From Adiantum capillus-veneris (lineage: Eukaryota > Streptophyta > Polypodiopsida > Polypodiales > Pteridaceae): a stretch of 56,000 bases of DNA. The translations under genes were made by a program, and so were the position numbers. The notes under the pieces were generated by a model. The model ran no database searches. It saw nothing but the letters and a program-made list of their open reading frames with translations, and had not been told where the DNA came from. This document shows positions 31,661-44,363 of this stretch, piece after piece. Each line of letters opens with the position of its first letter. Position 1 is the first letter of the stretch. The DNA is taken from assembly GCA_014529385.2 (NCBI GenBank), contig CM043963.1:106239912-106295911 (forward strand). Direction: 5' to 3'.

Positions 31661-32201
31661 AGCCTGGCAGAGTTCCGTGCCTAGAGATATTGGCCCCATA
31701 GATTTGCGCCCCTTTCGGTATTTGTTTTTGTATTAATCTGTTGCAAAAGTACAAGTGAGTGGGAAGCTCTCACTCTCAGACTCTGCGTCGAGATGCTCTG
31801 AGAAGTGGGAAGCCTGCCCACTTATTTAGAGGCTACAAGGGATGCCAAAAGCAGAGCCCAAAAGCTTCAAAATCAAAAGCTGTCCCAAAATAAAGCCCTT
31901 TTAATTTTCCTCTCACAAGCGCTCATTAGGGACTTAAAGCAATGCCCAAAAGCTTCTAAAGCTTTGCGTAGGATTTCTCCTTGCGTAGACAAAAGCAGCT
32001 AGAAAAGCAAAATTGCCGTACACTGCTGCCACGTCGTCAGGCCGTACGGTCTTCCACAGAATGCGCCGCGAAACGCGGGCGTCCGTACAGCAGGCCACAT
32101 CAACATTTCTCGGATCCATACAGGGCAGCCACGTCATCAAGGACTATTCCATGCCAAGAGGGTGTGTGTGTACTGGGCAGTCACGTCACCAGTTTGTGAC
32201 A
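31661..32201 (-). mobile_element. 3' LTR of element D, truncated
   Basis: Similar to the 3' LTR of element A (33659-34325) from CCTGGCAGAGTTCCGTGCC onward, including the GATATTGGCCCC and CTCAGACTCTGCGTC blocks. It ends GTTTGTGACA at 32201. The outer part present in A is missing here. The polypurine tract (minus strand, CAAGAGGGGGG) follows at 32202-32214. Confidence 0.8.
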
Positions 32202-32799
32202 TACCCCCCTCTTGAAAGCATTGTAATCGCCCTCGATTACGTCTGCAAAACAGACAGAAGCCATAAACTGTCTTAGCAAACACTGACTATTAGTACCGAC
32301 GCACTAGGAACACACATCTAGCACATGTACGAATCAACAGTCACATCACAGGACATCACTTGACATCACATGACAAATCACATTCAACATTCATTCGGAT
32401 CTCAGACCATGATTTATCGGCAATGCAATTAGCAATTGCATCTAGATCCACTCAGGATCTCATAAATGCCTGATTGACTAATCCCTATTGCAACCATGTC
32501 TATCGAGATCATTCAGACCAAAATGTTAGAGTCATTTTGTCTATCAGTTCCTGCACTTATACAAGTCAAGAACAAATCAGTTTCATATTATCGGGAATTC
32601 CAGTTCATAAAGTCATACAGCAGAATACTGTCAACTCTCAGTATCCTTGAAGCTCAAAGAGACATCAGTGACTCTAGTATCAAAAATCGAGGCATCTGTT
32701 GACAAAGGAGCGGAGTAACTCCCCTCTTGTGCATACCCACTGCACCAGATATCTGGCCAAGCTGAATTCAGGGTTCCATTTGGAATAGGCTATGCTAAA

Positions 32800-33658
32800 C
32801 CAAAAGCTTCAAGGTAAAGTTTCACAATCTGAGGAGTATCTGCTAGGTCCTCCTCCATCCACTTCGCATCGAATGCAGGATAGTTCTTGAATTTAACCAA
32901 GAACCGCCTCTTGCTCTACTCTTAATCTTTCTTTTTTTATGTGCCAAAATCTGTTCTGGAACAAGGGTCTCCTCGTTTTCTTCCACTTTGGGTTGCTTAT
33001 CAGGCTCCCCATCTTCGGGCACATCGCCTTTAAAAGGCTTCAAGAGACTCACATGAAAAGCATTGTGAATCCTCCAAGTTTCAGGTAGCTTTAGTCAGAA
33101 GGAGACATCATTTATCTTTTTGGAGATTTGGAAAGGTCCGTAGTATTGCATACTAAGCTTTGGAAAAAGCCTCTCCTTTCCCTTTTTCTTTCTCAGGCGT
33201 GCCTTCTCAAAACGTAAGAGCACCCAATCGTTCTCCTTCAATTTCAAATCGCAACAATGGCGATCTCCTGCCTTTTTCTGTCTTTCTTGAGATTTCTGCA
33301 AAGCCTCGCGGACCTTGGCAAAAGCTGTGTAGTCTCGCGTGTACTCATCGGCTTCAAAAATCTTATCTTTCGTGCTTAGGAAGGGTGGAACCTTCATAGC
33401 ACCCCGTCGAAGAGTGTATCGTGTTGTTGTAGGCAAATTCCACCAAAGATAAGTACTTTTCCCATTGAGTCTTCTGATCCGAGATGTAAGACTTCAATAA
33501 ATCTAGTACCATTGAATTGGCATTCTCAGATTGCCCGTCAGTCTACGGGTGGAAAGATGATGAGAACTGCAACCGCGTGCCAATGTTCTCCCAAATAGCC
33601 TTCCAAAACAAACTTGTGAATTTGGGGTCCCTGTCGGAGACGATCGTCTCGGACAGGT
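32800..33658 (-). pseudogene. Element D integrase C-terminus + chromodomain, relic
   Basis: Minus strand. VSDRDPKF lies near 33640-33620, then LSTKDKIFEADEYT, QKSQERQKKAGDRH, LKENDWVLLRFEKARLRKKK, FPKLSMQYYGPFQISKKI and VSLLKPFKGDVPEDGEPDKQ. A chromodomain-like tail with frame breaks ends near 32800. The upstream (N-terminal) part is replaced at 33658 by the LTR of element A, so A was inserted here or a deletion joined them. This is the same Ty3/gypsy family as A and B, and older by its decay. Confidence 0.85.
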
Positions 33659-33971
33659 TGTAACAGACTTGGACACTCCAAGTCAAGAATCAATCACCAC
33701 AGCACCGAATAACCACTTCAAAACAATTCACAGATCAGAATAGATTTGCACTGGCCCGGCGGAGTTCCGTGCCTAGAGATATTGGCCCCAAAGACTGGCG
33801 CCCCTTTTGGTATTTCTTTATGTATTAAATCAATGTCAAAGTACAAAGAGCGGTTAAGGTTTCACTCTCAGACTCTGCGTCCAGATGCTCTGCAGAGTGA
33901 GCCCTAAACCAAAAGTTACAAGGGATGCCCAAAAGCAGATCCCCAAAAGCTTTCAAAACAAAAGCAGTGAA

Positions 33972-34022
<51 letters not shown>

Positions 34023-34047
34023 AGTAAAAAAAGAATAAAGCAATAAA

Positions 34048-34108
<61 letters not shown>

Positions 34109-34325
34109 TCTCAGATTGCGTCGCCCAAAAGCTGGGATTTCAGCCCGTAAAAGCCACTGCAATTTCCGGAAATCCGTACATAGGCCATGTGGCATTTCAG
34201 CCGCTTTAGGGTTTCAGCCAGAAAATTAGGGTTAGGGTTTCCAGAAATTAGGGTTTCTGCAGATTAGGGTTTTTGGCAGAAATTAGGGTTTCTATTGTCG
34301 GTAGCCACGTCATCACTTTGTGACA
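33659..34325 (-). mobile_element. 3' LTR of element A
   Basis: 667 bp. On the + strand it runs TGTAACAG...TTGTGACA, which is an LTR beginning TGTCACAA on the minus strand. Compared with the LTRs of B it carries two expanded (CT)n blocks (about 33975-34020 and 34051-34104) and an enlarged AGGGTTT cluster at about 34207-34293. The adjacent PPT (CAAGAGGGGGGTA on the minus strand) is at 34326-34338. The five bases on the outer side are CAGGT. The matching 5' LTR is not in the window. Confidence 0.9.
34207..34293. repeat. Telobox-like AGGGTTT cluster in LTR A
   Basis: About six copies of TTAGGG/AGGGTTT spaced by 8-15 bp. On the LTR strand they read AAACCCTAA, the plant telobox. The same motif occurs twice in the 5' LTR and three to four times in the 3' LTR of B. 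Confidence 0.75.
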
Positions 34326-34883
34326 TACCCCCCTCTTGAAAGCATTGTAATCGACCGCGATTACGCCTGCAAAACTGACAGAAGCCATAAACCGTCTTAG
34401 TAGACACTGACTGTTAGTACCTACGTACTAGGAACACACATCTAGCACATGTACCAAATCGACAGGACATCATATGACATTCAACATTCATTCGGATCTC
34501 AGACCATGATTTATTGGCAATGTAGCTAGCAATCGCATCAGATCCAATCGGGACCTCATCGATGTCCGATTGACTAACCCCTATTGCAACCATGTCTATT
34601 CGAGATCAATCAGACCAAAATGCTGCAGTCATTTCGTCTATCAGTTCCTGCACTTAAAAGAAGTCAAGAACAAATCAGTATCATAATCAGGAATTCCATT
34701 TCATAAAGTCATACAGTAGAATACTGTCAGCTTTCAGTATCCCTGAAGCTCAAAGAGACATCAGTGACTCTAGTATCTAAATCAAGGTATCTGTTGACAA
34801 AGGAGCGGAGTGACTCCGCTCTTGTGCATCCCATTGCACCAGATCTCCGGCCAAGCTGAATTTTGGGTTCCATTTGGAGTAGA

Positions 34884-36165
34884 CTATGCTAAACCAAAAG
34901 CATCGAGGTAAAGTTTCACAATCTGAGGAGTATTTGCTAGGTCCTCCTCCTCCATCCACTTCGCATCCAATGCAGGATAGTTCTTGAACTTAACCAAGAA
35001 CCGCCTTTGGACTTTACCTTTATTCTTCGTATCCTTATGTGCCAAAATCTGTTCAGGAACAAGGATCTTCTCGTTTTCTTCCACTTCGGGTTGCTCATTA
35101 GGCTCCCCATCATCTGGCACATCACCCTTAAAAGGTTTCAAGAGACTCACATGAAATACATTGTGAATCCTCCAAGTATGTGGCAGTTTCAATCGGAAGG
35201 AGACATCATTTATCTTTTCAGTGATCTGGAAAGGTCCGTAGTATCGCATACTAAGCTTTGGAAAAAGCCTCTCCTTTCCCTCTTTCTTTCTTAGGCGTGC
35301 CTTCTCAAAACGTAAGAGCACCCAATCATCCTCCTTCAATTTCAAGTCGCGACGATGGCGATCCGCTGCCTTTTTCTGTCGTTCTTGAGACTTCTGCAAA
35401 GTCTCGCGAACCTTGGCAAAAGCCATATCCAAATCTTGCGTATATTCATCCGCTTCAAAGATCTTATCTTTCGTGCTTAGGAAGAGTGGAACCTTCGCAG
35501 GACCTTCAACAATCTCAAATGGCGCCTTCCCCGTCGAAGAGTGTATCGTGTTATTGTAGGCAAATTCCACCAAAGGTAAGTACTTTTCCCATTGAGTCTT
35601 CTGATCTGAGATACAAGACTTCAATAAATCTAGAACCACTGAATTTGCAATCTCAGATTGCTGATCAGTCTGCGGGTGGAACGATGACGAGAACTGCAAC
35701 CGCGTGCCAATGTTCTCCCAAATTGCCGTCCAAAACAAACTCGTAAATCTGGGGTCGCTGTCAGAGACAATCGTCTCAGGCATGCCATGTAATCTGAAGA
35801 TCTGGACCACAAACAGTCTCGCTAAGTGATCCGGCTTGACTGTTTTTTTCACTGGAATGAAATGAGCCTGTTTGCTAAATCTGTCAATAACAGTCCAGAT
35901 ACCATCGTGACCACTCTGTGTTCTCGGGAGATCAAAAATGAAATCCATTGCAATACTTTCCCAGGGGCGGGTGGCTATGGGTAAAGGCTGTAACAATCCC
36001 TGTGCCTTATGCTTGTCAAACTTGACCTTCTAGGATACTAAGCAACTGCGCACAAACTCTTTCACATCCTTTTCGATTCTCGGCCAAAAGAAGTATCTCT
36101 CTACCCCCTTCATGGTGGTAGCAATGCCGCGGTGACCCGTAAAAGGTGGACAGTGGCATTCAGTC
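34884..36165 (-). pseudogene. Element A integrase with chromodomain tail
   Basis: The zinc-binding part reads GHRGIATTMKG...YFFWP...FVRSCLVS. The second Cys of the last CxxC is Ser (B has CLVC), so the HHCC finger is damaged. After a stop near 36030 the frame is open for 370 codons. The catalytic core has DFIFDLPRTQSGHDGIW, IVSDSDPRFTSLFW and FHPQTDQQSEIAN, which carry the D,D,E residues. A GPFQITEKI-type C-terminal domain follows. The chromodomain (PEQILAHKD, FLVKFKNYPALDAKWMEEED) ends at 34884 and would direct insertion to modified chromatin. Confidence 0.92.
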
Positions 36166-38483
36166 ATAACCTTTTCTCTCAACGGCTGTGTAACGCACAA
36201 CATGGTTTTTCTCATCAAGTAGCCTTCCCGACTGGAGTATCCTACTACTATCTCCCCATCCCGTATCCGTGTAAAAATATTTGCAAAATTTGTATCTGTG
36301 GCATATTGATCGACCATATCCTCGAAGCTCCTATGATGTATCACAGAAATAGCCAGAACCAACGGCTTCTGAGACAAAGCATCTGCCACCACATTCTTCT
36401 GTCCTTGCACATGGACAATCTGGAAGTGAAACTGTGACAAGATGTTCGCCCACCGCATCTGCTTTTCCGAAAGCTGCTTTTGTGACAAGAAGTAGCGCAA
36501 ACTCTGATGGTCTGTAAAGACAGTAAAATCCGCTCCGAGTAGGTAGCCGCCATTGAGTAACCGCCAAAAGCTCTTTCTCATAAATCTGTGCTGTCATCTC
36601 CGGCCTAGAGAACAATCGGCTCTCGTAAGCAATGACATGGCCTTCTTGCATCAAGACCGCACCTAGACTATGACCACAAGCATCACAATATACTTCAAAT
36701 GACTTCTGCAAGTCTGGCAAAGTCAAAACTGGTCCCGTAATAAATTTCTCTTTCAATGTCTGAAAGGCAGTCACCTCTGTGGATCCCCACGAGAAAGGGA
36801 CTCATTTCTGTGTCAAGATATGCAAAGGGGAAGCAACCTCTGCAAACTTTCGTATGAACCGCCTGTAGTACGAACACAGTCCCAAGAAGCTTCTAACTTC
36901 ATGGGCATTCTTCAAATCGGGCCAATCACGGATAGTCGCTATCTTGGCCGGGTCCATTTTCACTCCTGTTGCTGAGACAGTGTCCCAAAAAGTGTATCTC
37001 TGGTAGGAAAAATTCACTTTTCTTTGCGTTAATCACTAACTTGTGATCTCGTAATGCCTTAAAGACCTGAAGCAGATGATCTCTGTGTTCTTCCTCATTC
37101 TTGGAGAAAACAATGATGTCGTCAAAGAAAGTGCCAACAAATAGCTTGTACTCTCGAAAAATCCTGTCCATCATCCGGTTAAATGTCGTAGGAGCATTGG
37201 TTAAGCCAAAAGGCATCACCAAAAACTCTAATAACTCAAAAGTAGTTCGAAAGGCTGTCTTGTAGACGTCTCTCGGCGCGATTCAGATCTGATGATATCC
37301 ACTCTTCATGTCAATCCTGCTAAAGCACGAGGATCCCTGTAACCTGTCGAGTATATCATCGATCCTAGGAATCGGAAATCTGTTCTTGATGGTGATTTTG
37401 TTGAGAGCTCTATAATCGATGCACATTCTCCAAGATTCGTCTTTCTTCAAAACCAACAAAACTGGAGAGCAATACGGTGAAGTACTATGATGGACAAGAC
37501 CCTTTTCTAAGAGGTCTTTCACTTGGTTCATAATCTCTTCATTCTGTGCGTGGCTCACACGGTAAGGTGGCCTGTTCGGTGGTGTGCTTCCAGGTATCAG
37601 ATCAATGGTATGATCTTCAGGACGAGCAGGTGGTAACTTGCCTGGTAGGCCCTCTGAGAAGCAATCGGCGTGAGAGTGGAGAAAATCTTGGCGTTCTTTA
37701 TCAAGTTTAGATATATTTGTTCTATTCTTATCGCTCAATTCTTTCATAAAGATCGAGTAAACAAACAGACTGGATTTCATTAATTTTGAAATGGCCGAAG
37801 CCGATACAATAGAGTCAGACTCGCCCTTCAATTTAATATCAAGTATAATGTTTCTGCCCTTTTCTGTAGTCAAAGTCGCTTTCCTCGCCCGATAATCGAC
37901 CACGGCGTTGTTCTTGTGGTACAATCGGCGTGAGAGTGGAGAAAATCTTGGCGTTCTTTATCAAGTTTAGACATATTTGTCCTATCCTTATCGCTCAAAT
38001 TCTTTCATAAAGATTGAGTAAACAAACAGACTGGATTTCATTAATTTTGAAATGGCCGAAGCTGATACAATAGAGACAGACTCGCCCTTCAGTTTAATAT
38101 CAAGTACAATGGTTCTGCCCTTTTCTGTAGTCAAAGTCGCTTTCCTCTCCCGATAATTGACCACGGTGTTGTTCTTGTGGTACCAGGGAATCCCTAAGAG
38201 AACATCACAATGCTCCAAAGGCATTATGAAGAAGTCCTCAAGCCCCAAATACCCCTGACAATGCAACCGAAGTTTGCCAATGACGGGCGTAATGGCTACG
38301 TCCCTGCCGAGTGCCGCTAGAATTGCCTCCGCAAGTGGTCCCATCCGATCGGGAGTGATCTCGAGCCGCGCCGCCAATTCCGGTGAAATGAAGTTGGCCT
38401 TGGCTCCTCCATCAAAGAAAATCAGGGCCTCTTGATCTTTCACTTTGCCCCAAGCTCGGCAAAGTTCTGTACTCTCGTCCATG
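36165..38483 (-). pseudogene. Element A protease-reverse transcriptase-RNase H
   Basis: Protease (38483 to about 37925): FFDGGAKANFISPELAARL, where the usual D-S-G/T-A active site reads D-G-G-A, and a VLLGIPWYHKN block. RT (about 37620-36800): [70 protein letters not shown] and the catalytic GTFFDDIIVF. RNase H (about 36774-36330): GPVLTLPDLQKSFEVYCDA and FTDHQSLRYFLSQKQLSEKQ. It is broken into at least five frames. A 260-bp tandem duplication (37662-37921 and 37922-38181) inside the protease-RT spacer is one of the breaks. Confidence 0.92.
37662..38181. repeat. 260-bp tandem duplication within element A pol
   Basis: The segment starting CAATCGGCGTGAGAGTGG at 37662 starts again at 37922 with a few substitutions. 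It is single in element B. 260 is not a multiple of three, so it shifts the pol frame. Confidence 0.9.
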
Positions 38484-38488
38484 GTGTC

Positions 38489-39032
38489 TGTCACAAAGTG
38501 ATGACGTGGCGGACAACAAAAACCCTAATTTATGCCAAAAACCCTAATTTCCGGAAATCGCAAAGGCTTTTTTAGATTTTTTTTTTAAATTTTTTTTTTT
38601 TTAATGATGAGCGACGCGAATCTTGCTTTTTACTCTACTCAAGAGAAAGGAAGAGAATGCTTTTTTTTTAATAAAAAAAAGAGAAGAGCTTGAGAGAGAA
38701 GAGCTTTTGAGCTCTTATGTTTTTAACTGGAAAGCTTTTGGGGCTTTGCTTTTGGGCATCCCTTGTAACCTTTAAATTAGTGGTGAGGGCCTCACTTCTC
38801 AGAGCATCTGGACGCAAAGTCTGAGAGTGAATCCCGACCCACTCTCTTGTACTTTGAACTGATTAATATAAAAAGAAATACCGAAAGGGGCGCCAGTCTT
38901 TGGGGCCAATATCTCTAGGCACGGAACTCCGCCGGGCCAGTGCAAATTTATTGTGATCTGTGAATTGTTTCAGAGTGGTTATTTGGTGCTGTCGCGGTTG
39001 ATTCTTGACTTGGAGTGTCCAAGTCTGTTACA
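38489..39032 (+). repeat. 5' LTR of element B
   Basis: 544 bp, TGTCACAA...CTGTTACA. It has two AAACCCTAA motifs near 38515-38550, a TATAAAAA at 38867-38874 as the likely core promoter, and the direct LTR-PBS junction at its end. Confidence 0.95.
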
Positions 39033-39033
39033 G

Positions 39034-39045
39034 TGGTATCAGAGC
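39034..39045 (+). promoter_or_regulatory. Primer-binding site of element B
   Basis: TGGTATCAGAGC, one base after the LTR, complementary to initiator tRNA-Met. Confidence 0.92.
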
Positions 39046-39102
39046 ACGGCCGATTTCTCTTCTACGGGAAATCCGATCCCAATTTTTTTTTCCGCGGCAC
39101 CT

Positions 39103-40667
39103 ATGGCTTCACTCAAGTATCAGTCGACTCCCTCTGCATCTGGAGATGCGGGCTGGGATCACAACGAAGATTCAGACAGAGAGTATGGCCCGCCTTAGCC
39201 TACTCAGGCGGAGCAAAGAGAGATGAAGCGTCGTCAATTGATCGGCGATGCAACAAAGATGATGCTCAGTTTTGCGAAGGATCCGAAATTGGCAAAATAT
39301 GAGCGAGACTTCTTTTCAGGAAGTGCATGCATAGTGGCAGAAAACCACTACACCACCACTGAAACCCGCTCTCAAGAAACCTTCTGATCACAAACAGTAT
39401 ACAGAGAAGGAATTAGAAGAGGTGGTTGATGCACGGATTGCTCAGCTTTTTTAATGCGCAAAAGAAAGCCAAAAAGCACGGCAAAAAGTAGAAGAAAAGC
39501 ACCAACTTCCCGGGATATTTGGGTTGTCAGTCGACTTTTGACAAGGCAAAGAAACAGAAGAAGCGTGTTCGATTTGAAGGAGTACCCAGTTCTTCTTCTT
39601 CTTCTGACAGTTCTTCTAGCTCTTCAGATTCAAGCCAAGAAGACAGAAAAGGTAAAAAGCAAAGCAAGAAGCAACGCTTCGGAAAGGGTAAGAGAATGAC
39701 AAAGAAAGCTAAATCTTGCCCAGAGACTGACAGTTCTACTGAGGACTCGTCTCCTACAGACAGCTCAGATTCCGATGAAGGAGACTTTTATGCGAACAAG
39801 AAGAATTTTTACAAAGCCAACCAGTATGACTTTCTCGAAGATAAAAGTAAGAAAGTCTGAGAGTTTAAGGAAGGTGGCCACTCGATCAAGTTTGATACTT
39901 TTTCAGGATACTCAAATGCTTCGAAGGATTTGTCTTTTATACAGCAGTTTGACATCGCTTTCGCGGGAGGACGCTATTCAGAGCACTCCAAGATTCGGAG
40001 AGCTGCCTCTTACTTTAAGGGGGATGCTCGTACTTGGTGGTCCACTCTTCTTTTAAACAAGATTGCGCCAGTTAAATGGCTGAAATTTAAGAAGCTTTTT
40101 ATTTCTTCTTGGTTGACGCAAGAATATGAACGAGATGTACGAGCTGCTTGGAACCATCTTTGGATGACCAAGAAAGATACAATCAATGCTTATTGTGAAA
40201 GATTCTGGAGCTCTTTTCTACCCGCCTCTTCATTCAAGAAGATCTCGTTCAGAGAACAGATTGAGCGGTTCACCTTGGGTCTACCTACAGAGATCCGAGA
40301 TCACTGCTTGGAACAGAAGTCAGCTTCTATTCAGGAGTTGATGAGTCATGTGAAGCGGGGCTTTGCCATTCACTCTGGCAGTCTGACCTACCCCACAGAT
40401 GAGGCCATGACACAACGAGTCGTACAGACTTCTGGGAATGAAAGTAGAAAGAAAAAGAGCAACCCAGAGAAAAAGGATGCACGACCCAAGCTTACTCCTG
40501 AGAAGAGAGCTCGCTTGATTAGAGAGGGGAAGTGCTTTGGATGCGGGGAACATGGACATATCTCCGTGAAGTGCCCTAAAAAGGCACAAAAAGAACAGAA
40601 TGATAAGAACGACGACAGGCCTGAGAGTTTGAGAGCAGCTGAGGAACGTGGCAGAAAAGGCAGATAG
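39103..40667 (+). pseudogene. Element B gag pseudogene
   Basis: ATG at 39103 (MASLKYQSTPSASGD); a stop already at 39196 and further breaks follow. It then matches element A gag: WQKTTTPPLKPALKKPS, a Ser/Asp/Lys-rich disordered stretch (about 39590-39780), the capsid-like core (SFIQQFDIAFAGGRYSEHSK, RTWWSTLLLNK, INAYCERFWSSFLPA) and a CCHC zinc knuckle CFGCGEHGHISVKC at about 40533-40574. It ends GRKGR and a stop at 40667. Gag would form the particle and bind RNA. Confidence 0.9.
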
Positions 40668-40699
40668 AAAAGCAGAACTGGTACCACATGGCGTGGGAC

Positions 40700-43600
40700 T
40701 TGCACCGAATCAAATGAATGAAAGTACAAACTTTTCCGCTTTTTGGGGCAAAGTGAAGGATCAGGAAGCTCTTTTGAAGGAGCCAAGGACAACTTCTTTT
40801 CACTTGGAATTGGCGGCTCGATTTGGAATTACGCCCGATAGACTGACGCCACAGGCGGAGGTAGTTCGATTGGCACCCGGATGGGATGTTGCCATTACAC
40901 TGAGCATTGGCAAACTTTGTTTGCAATGACAGGGGTGTTCAGGGCACGCGAGTGAGGTTCTACTCGGAATCCCTTGGTACCACCAGAACTACGCCGTGGT
41001 TGACTACCGGGCCGAGAAAGCGACTTTGACAAATGAAGGGCTCAAAGATTGTACTTGATGAACTTTAGTTTCTTTACTCATTTTTTTGGGAGAGAACTGA
41101 ACGATGGATAAAGGTTGAATATGTTTTGACCCGATCAAAAGAAAGCCAAGATTTTTCTCCACACTCATGCCAATTGCTTTTCAGAGGGCCTGAAGATCAG
41201 ACCATTGACCTGATACCTGGAAGCACATCACCGGACCGGCCACCTACCGTGTGAGCCGAGTACAGATTTAAAAGATTATGAACCCAGTGAAAGACCTCTT
41301 GGAAAAGGGTCTTGTCCAGCCTGGTACTTCACCGTACTGCTCTCCACTTGTTGGATTTGAAGAAAGACAGATCTTGGAGAATGTGCATTGATTATAGAGC
41401 TCTCAACAAAATCACCATCAAGAACAGATTTCCGATTCCTAGGATCAATGATATACTCGACAGGTTACAGGGATCCTCGTGCTTTAGCAGGATTGACTTG
41501 AAGACTGGATATCATCAGATCCGAATCGTGTCGGAAGACGTCTACAAGACAGCTTTTCGGATGACTTTTGGGTTATTTGAGTTTTTTGGTGATGCCTTTT
41601 GGTTTAACCAATGCTCCTGCAAGATTTAACCGGATGATGGACAGGATTTTTCGAGAGTACAGGCTATTTGTTGGCACTTTCTTTGATGATATCATTGTTT
41701 TCTCCAAGAATGAGGCAGATTACAGAGATCATCTGCTTCAGAGATACACTTTTTGGGACACTTTGTCTCAGGAGCAGGAGTGCAAGTGGATTCGACCAAG
41801 ATAGAGACTATACGTGATTGGCCCGATTGGAAGAATGTCCATAAAGTTGGAAGCTTCTTGGGACTGTGTTCGTACTACAGGCGGTTCATACGAAAGTTTG
41901 CAGAGGTTGTTTCCCCTTTGCATATCTTGACACAGAAAGGAGTCCCTTTCTCGTGGGGATCCACAGAAGTGACTGCCTTTCAGACATTGAAAGAGAAATT
42001 GACTACGGGACCAGTTTTGACTTTGTCGGACTTGCAAAAGTCATTTGAAGTATATTATGATGCTTGTGGTCGTAGTCTGGGTGCGGTCTTGATGCAAGAA
42101 GGCCATGTCATTGCTTACGAGAGCTGATTGTTCTCTAGGCCGGAGATGACAGCACAGATATATGAGAAAGAGCTTTTGGCAGTGATCCATGCTCTTTCTC
42201 AATCGCGGCACTACCTACTCGGAGCGGATTTTACTGTCTTTACAGACCATCAGAGTTTGCGCTACTTCTTGTCACAGAAGCAGCTTTCGGAAAAGCAGGT
42301 GCGGTGGGCGAACATCTTGTCACAGTTTCACTTCGAGATTGTCCATGAGCAGGGACAGAAGAATGTGGTGGCAGATGCTTCGTCACAGAAGCCGTTGGTT
42401 CTGGCTATTTCCGCGATACATCATAGGAGCTTCGAGGATATGGTCGATCAGTATGCCACATACAGATTTTGCAGATATTTTCACACGGATACGGGATGGG
42501 GAGACAATAGCTGGATACTCCCTTCGGGAAGGCTACTTGATGAAAAAGACTATGTTGTGCGTTACACAACCGTTGAGGGAAAAGGTTATGACTGAATGCC
42601 ACTGTTCACCTTTTATGAGTCACCGCGGCATTGCTACCACCATGAAGGGGGTAGAGAGATACTTCTTTGGGCCGAGACTCAAAAAGGATGTGGAAGAGTT
42701 TGTGCGCAGTTGCTTAGTATGCCAGAAGGTCAATTTTGACAGGCATAAGGCACAGGGATTGTTAAAGCCTTTACCCATACCCACCCGCCCCTGGAAAAGT
42801 ATTGAAATGGATTTCATTTTTGATCTCCCGAGAACACAGAATGATCACGATGATTTTTCGATTACATGGCACGTCTGAGACGATTGTCTCCGACAGAGAC
42901 CCCAAATTTATGAGTTTGTTTTGGAAGGCAATTTGGGAGAACATTGGCACGCAGTTGCAGTTCTCGTCATCGTTTCACTTGCAGACTGATGGGCAATTTG
43001 AGATTGCCAATTTAGTGATTTTAGATTTCTTGAAGTCTTGTATCTCGGATCAGAAGACTCAATGGGAAAAGAACTTACCTTTGGTGGAATTTGCCTACAA
43101 TAACACGATACACTCTTCGACGGGGAAGGCGCCATTTGAGATTGTTGAAGGTGCTGCGAAGGTTCCACTCTTCCTAAGCACGAAAGATAAGATCTTTGAA
43201 GCGGATGAATATACGCAAGATTTGGATACGGCTTTTGCCAAGGTTCGCGAGACTTTGCAGGAGTCTCAAGAACGACAGAAAAAGGCAGCGGATCGCCGTC
43301 GTCGCGACTTGAAATTGAAGGAGGATGATTGGGTGCTCTTACGTTTTGAGAAGGCACGCCTATGAAAGAAAAAGGGAAAGGAGAGGCTTTTTCCAAAGCT
43401 TAGTATGCGATACTACGGACCTTTGCATATCACTGACAAGATAAATGATGTCTCCTTCCGATTGAAACTGCCAGATACTTGGAGGATTCACAATGCATTG
43501 CATGTGAGTCTCTTGAAACCTGTTAAGGGTGATGTGCATGATGATGGGGAGCCTGATGAGCAACCCGAAGTGGAAGAAAACGAGGAGATCCTTGTTCCTG

Positions 43601-43758
43601 AACAGATTTTGGCACATAACGATACGAAGAAAGGTAAAGTCCGAAGGCGGTTCTTGGTTAAGTTCAAGAACTTTCCTGCATTTGATGCGAAGTGGATGGA
43701 GGAGGAGGACCTAGCAGATACTCGGATTGTGAAACTTTACCTCGATGTTTTGGTTTAG
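40700..43758 (+). pseudogene. Element B pol pseudogene (PR-RT-RH-IN-chromodomain)
   Basis: Protease is badly decayed (about 40710-41060). RT is at about 41190-41830 with [35 protein letters not shown], a one-base shift before MPFGLTNAPARFNRMMDRIF, and GTFFDDIIVF. A deletion relative to A lies after DYRDHLLQ. RNase H is at about 42000-42430. The integrase zinc part (GIATTMKG, FVRSCLVCQKV) has its full CxxC. The core has a deletion between DLPRTQN and [18 protein letters not shown], then SSSFHLQTDGQFEIAN. One stop near 43363 precedes the C-terminal domain, and the chromodomain ends at 43758 (FLVKFKNFPAFDAKWMEEED). It is non-functional in many places. Confidence 0.92.
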
Positions 43759-44363
43759 CATAGTCTACTCCAAACGGAACCCAGAATTCAGCTTGGCCGG
43801 AGATTAGGTGCAGTGGGATGCACAAGAGGGGAGTCACTCCGCTCCCTTGTCAACAGATGCCTCGATTTTGATACTAAAGTCACTGATTTCTCTTTGAGCT
43901 TCAGGGATATTGATAGCTAACAGTATTCTGCTGGATGACTTTATGAAATGGAATTCCTGATTATGATACTGATTTGTTCTTGACTTCTTGTGAGTGCAGG
44001 AACTGATAGACGAAATGACTGCAACATTTTGGTTTGATTGATCTCGAATAGACATGGTTGCAATAGGGGTTAGTCAATCGGACATCGATGAGGTCCCGAT
44101 TGGACCTAGATGTGATTGCTAGCTACATTGCCGATAAATCATGGTCTAAGATCCGAATGAATGTTGAATGTCATGTGATGTACGGTGATGTTTGGTGATG
44201 TCCTGTGATGTCGTGTGATGTGACTGTCAATTTTGTACATGTGGTAGATGTGTGTTCCTAGTACGTAGGTACTAACAGTCAGTGTCTGCTAAGACGGTTT
44301 ATGGCTTTTGTCGGTTTTGCAGGCGTAATCGCGGTCGATTACAATGCTTTCAAGAGGGGGGTA

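Noticed and set aside
29634-32201. Elements G and D as one element
   Set aside because: G's LTR is on the plus strand with a plus-strand PBS, while D's LTR, PPT and integrase read on the minus strand. Their LTR sequences are unrelated.
39034-39045. TGGTATCAGAGC sites (also at 20190 and 26060) as tRNA fragments
   Set aside because: They are retrotransposon primer-binding sites placed directly after LTR ends.
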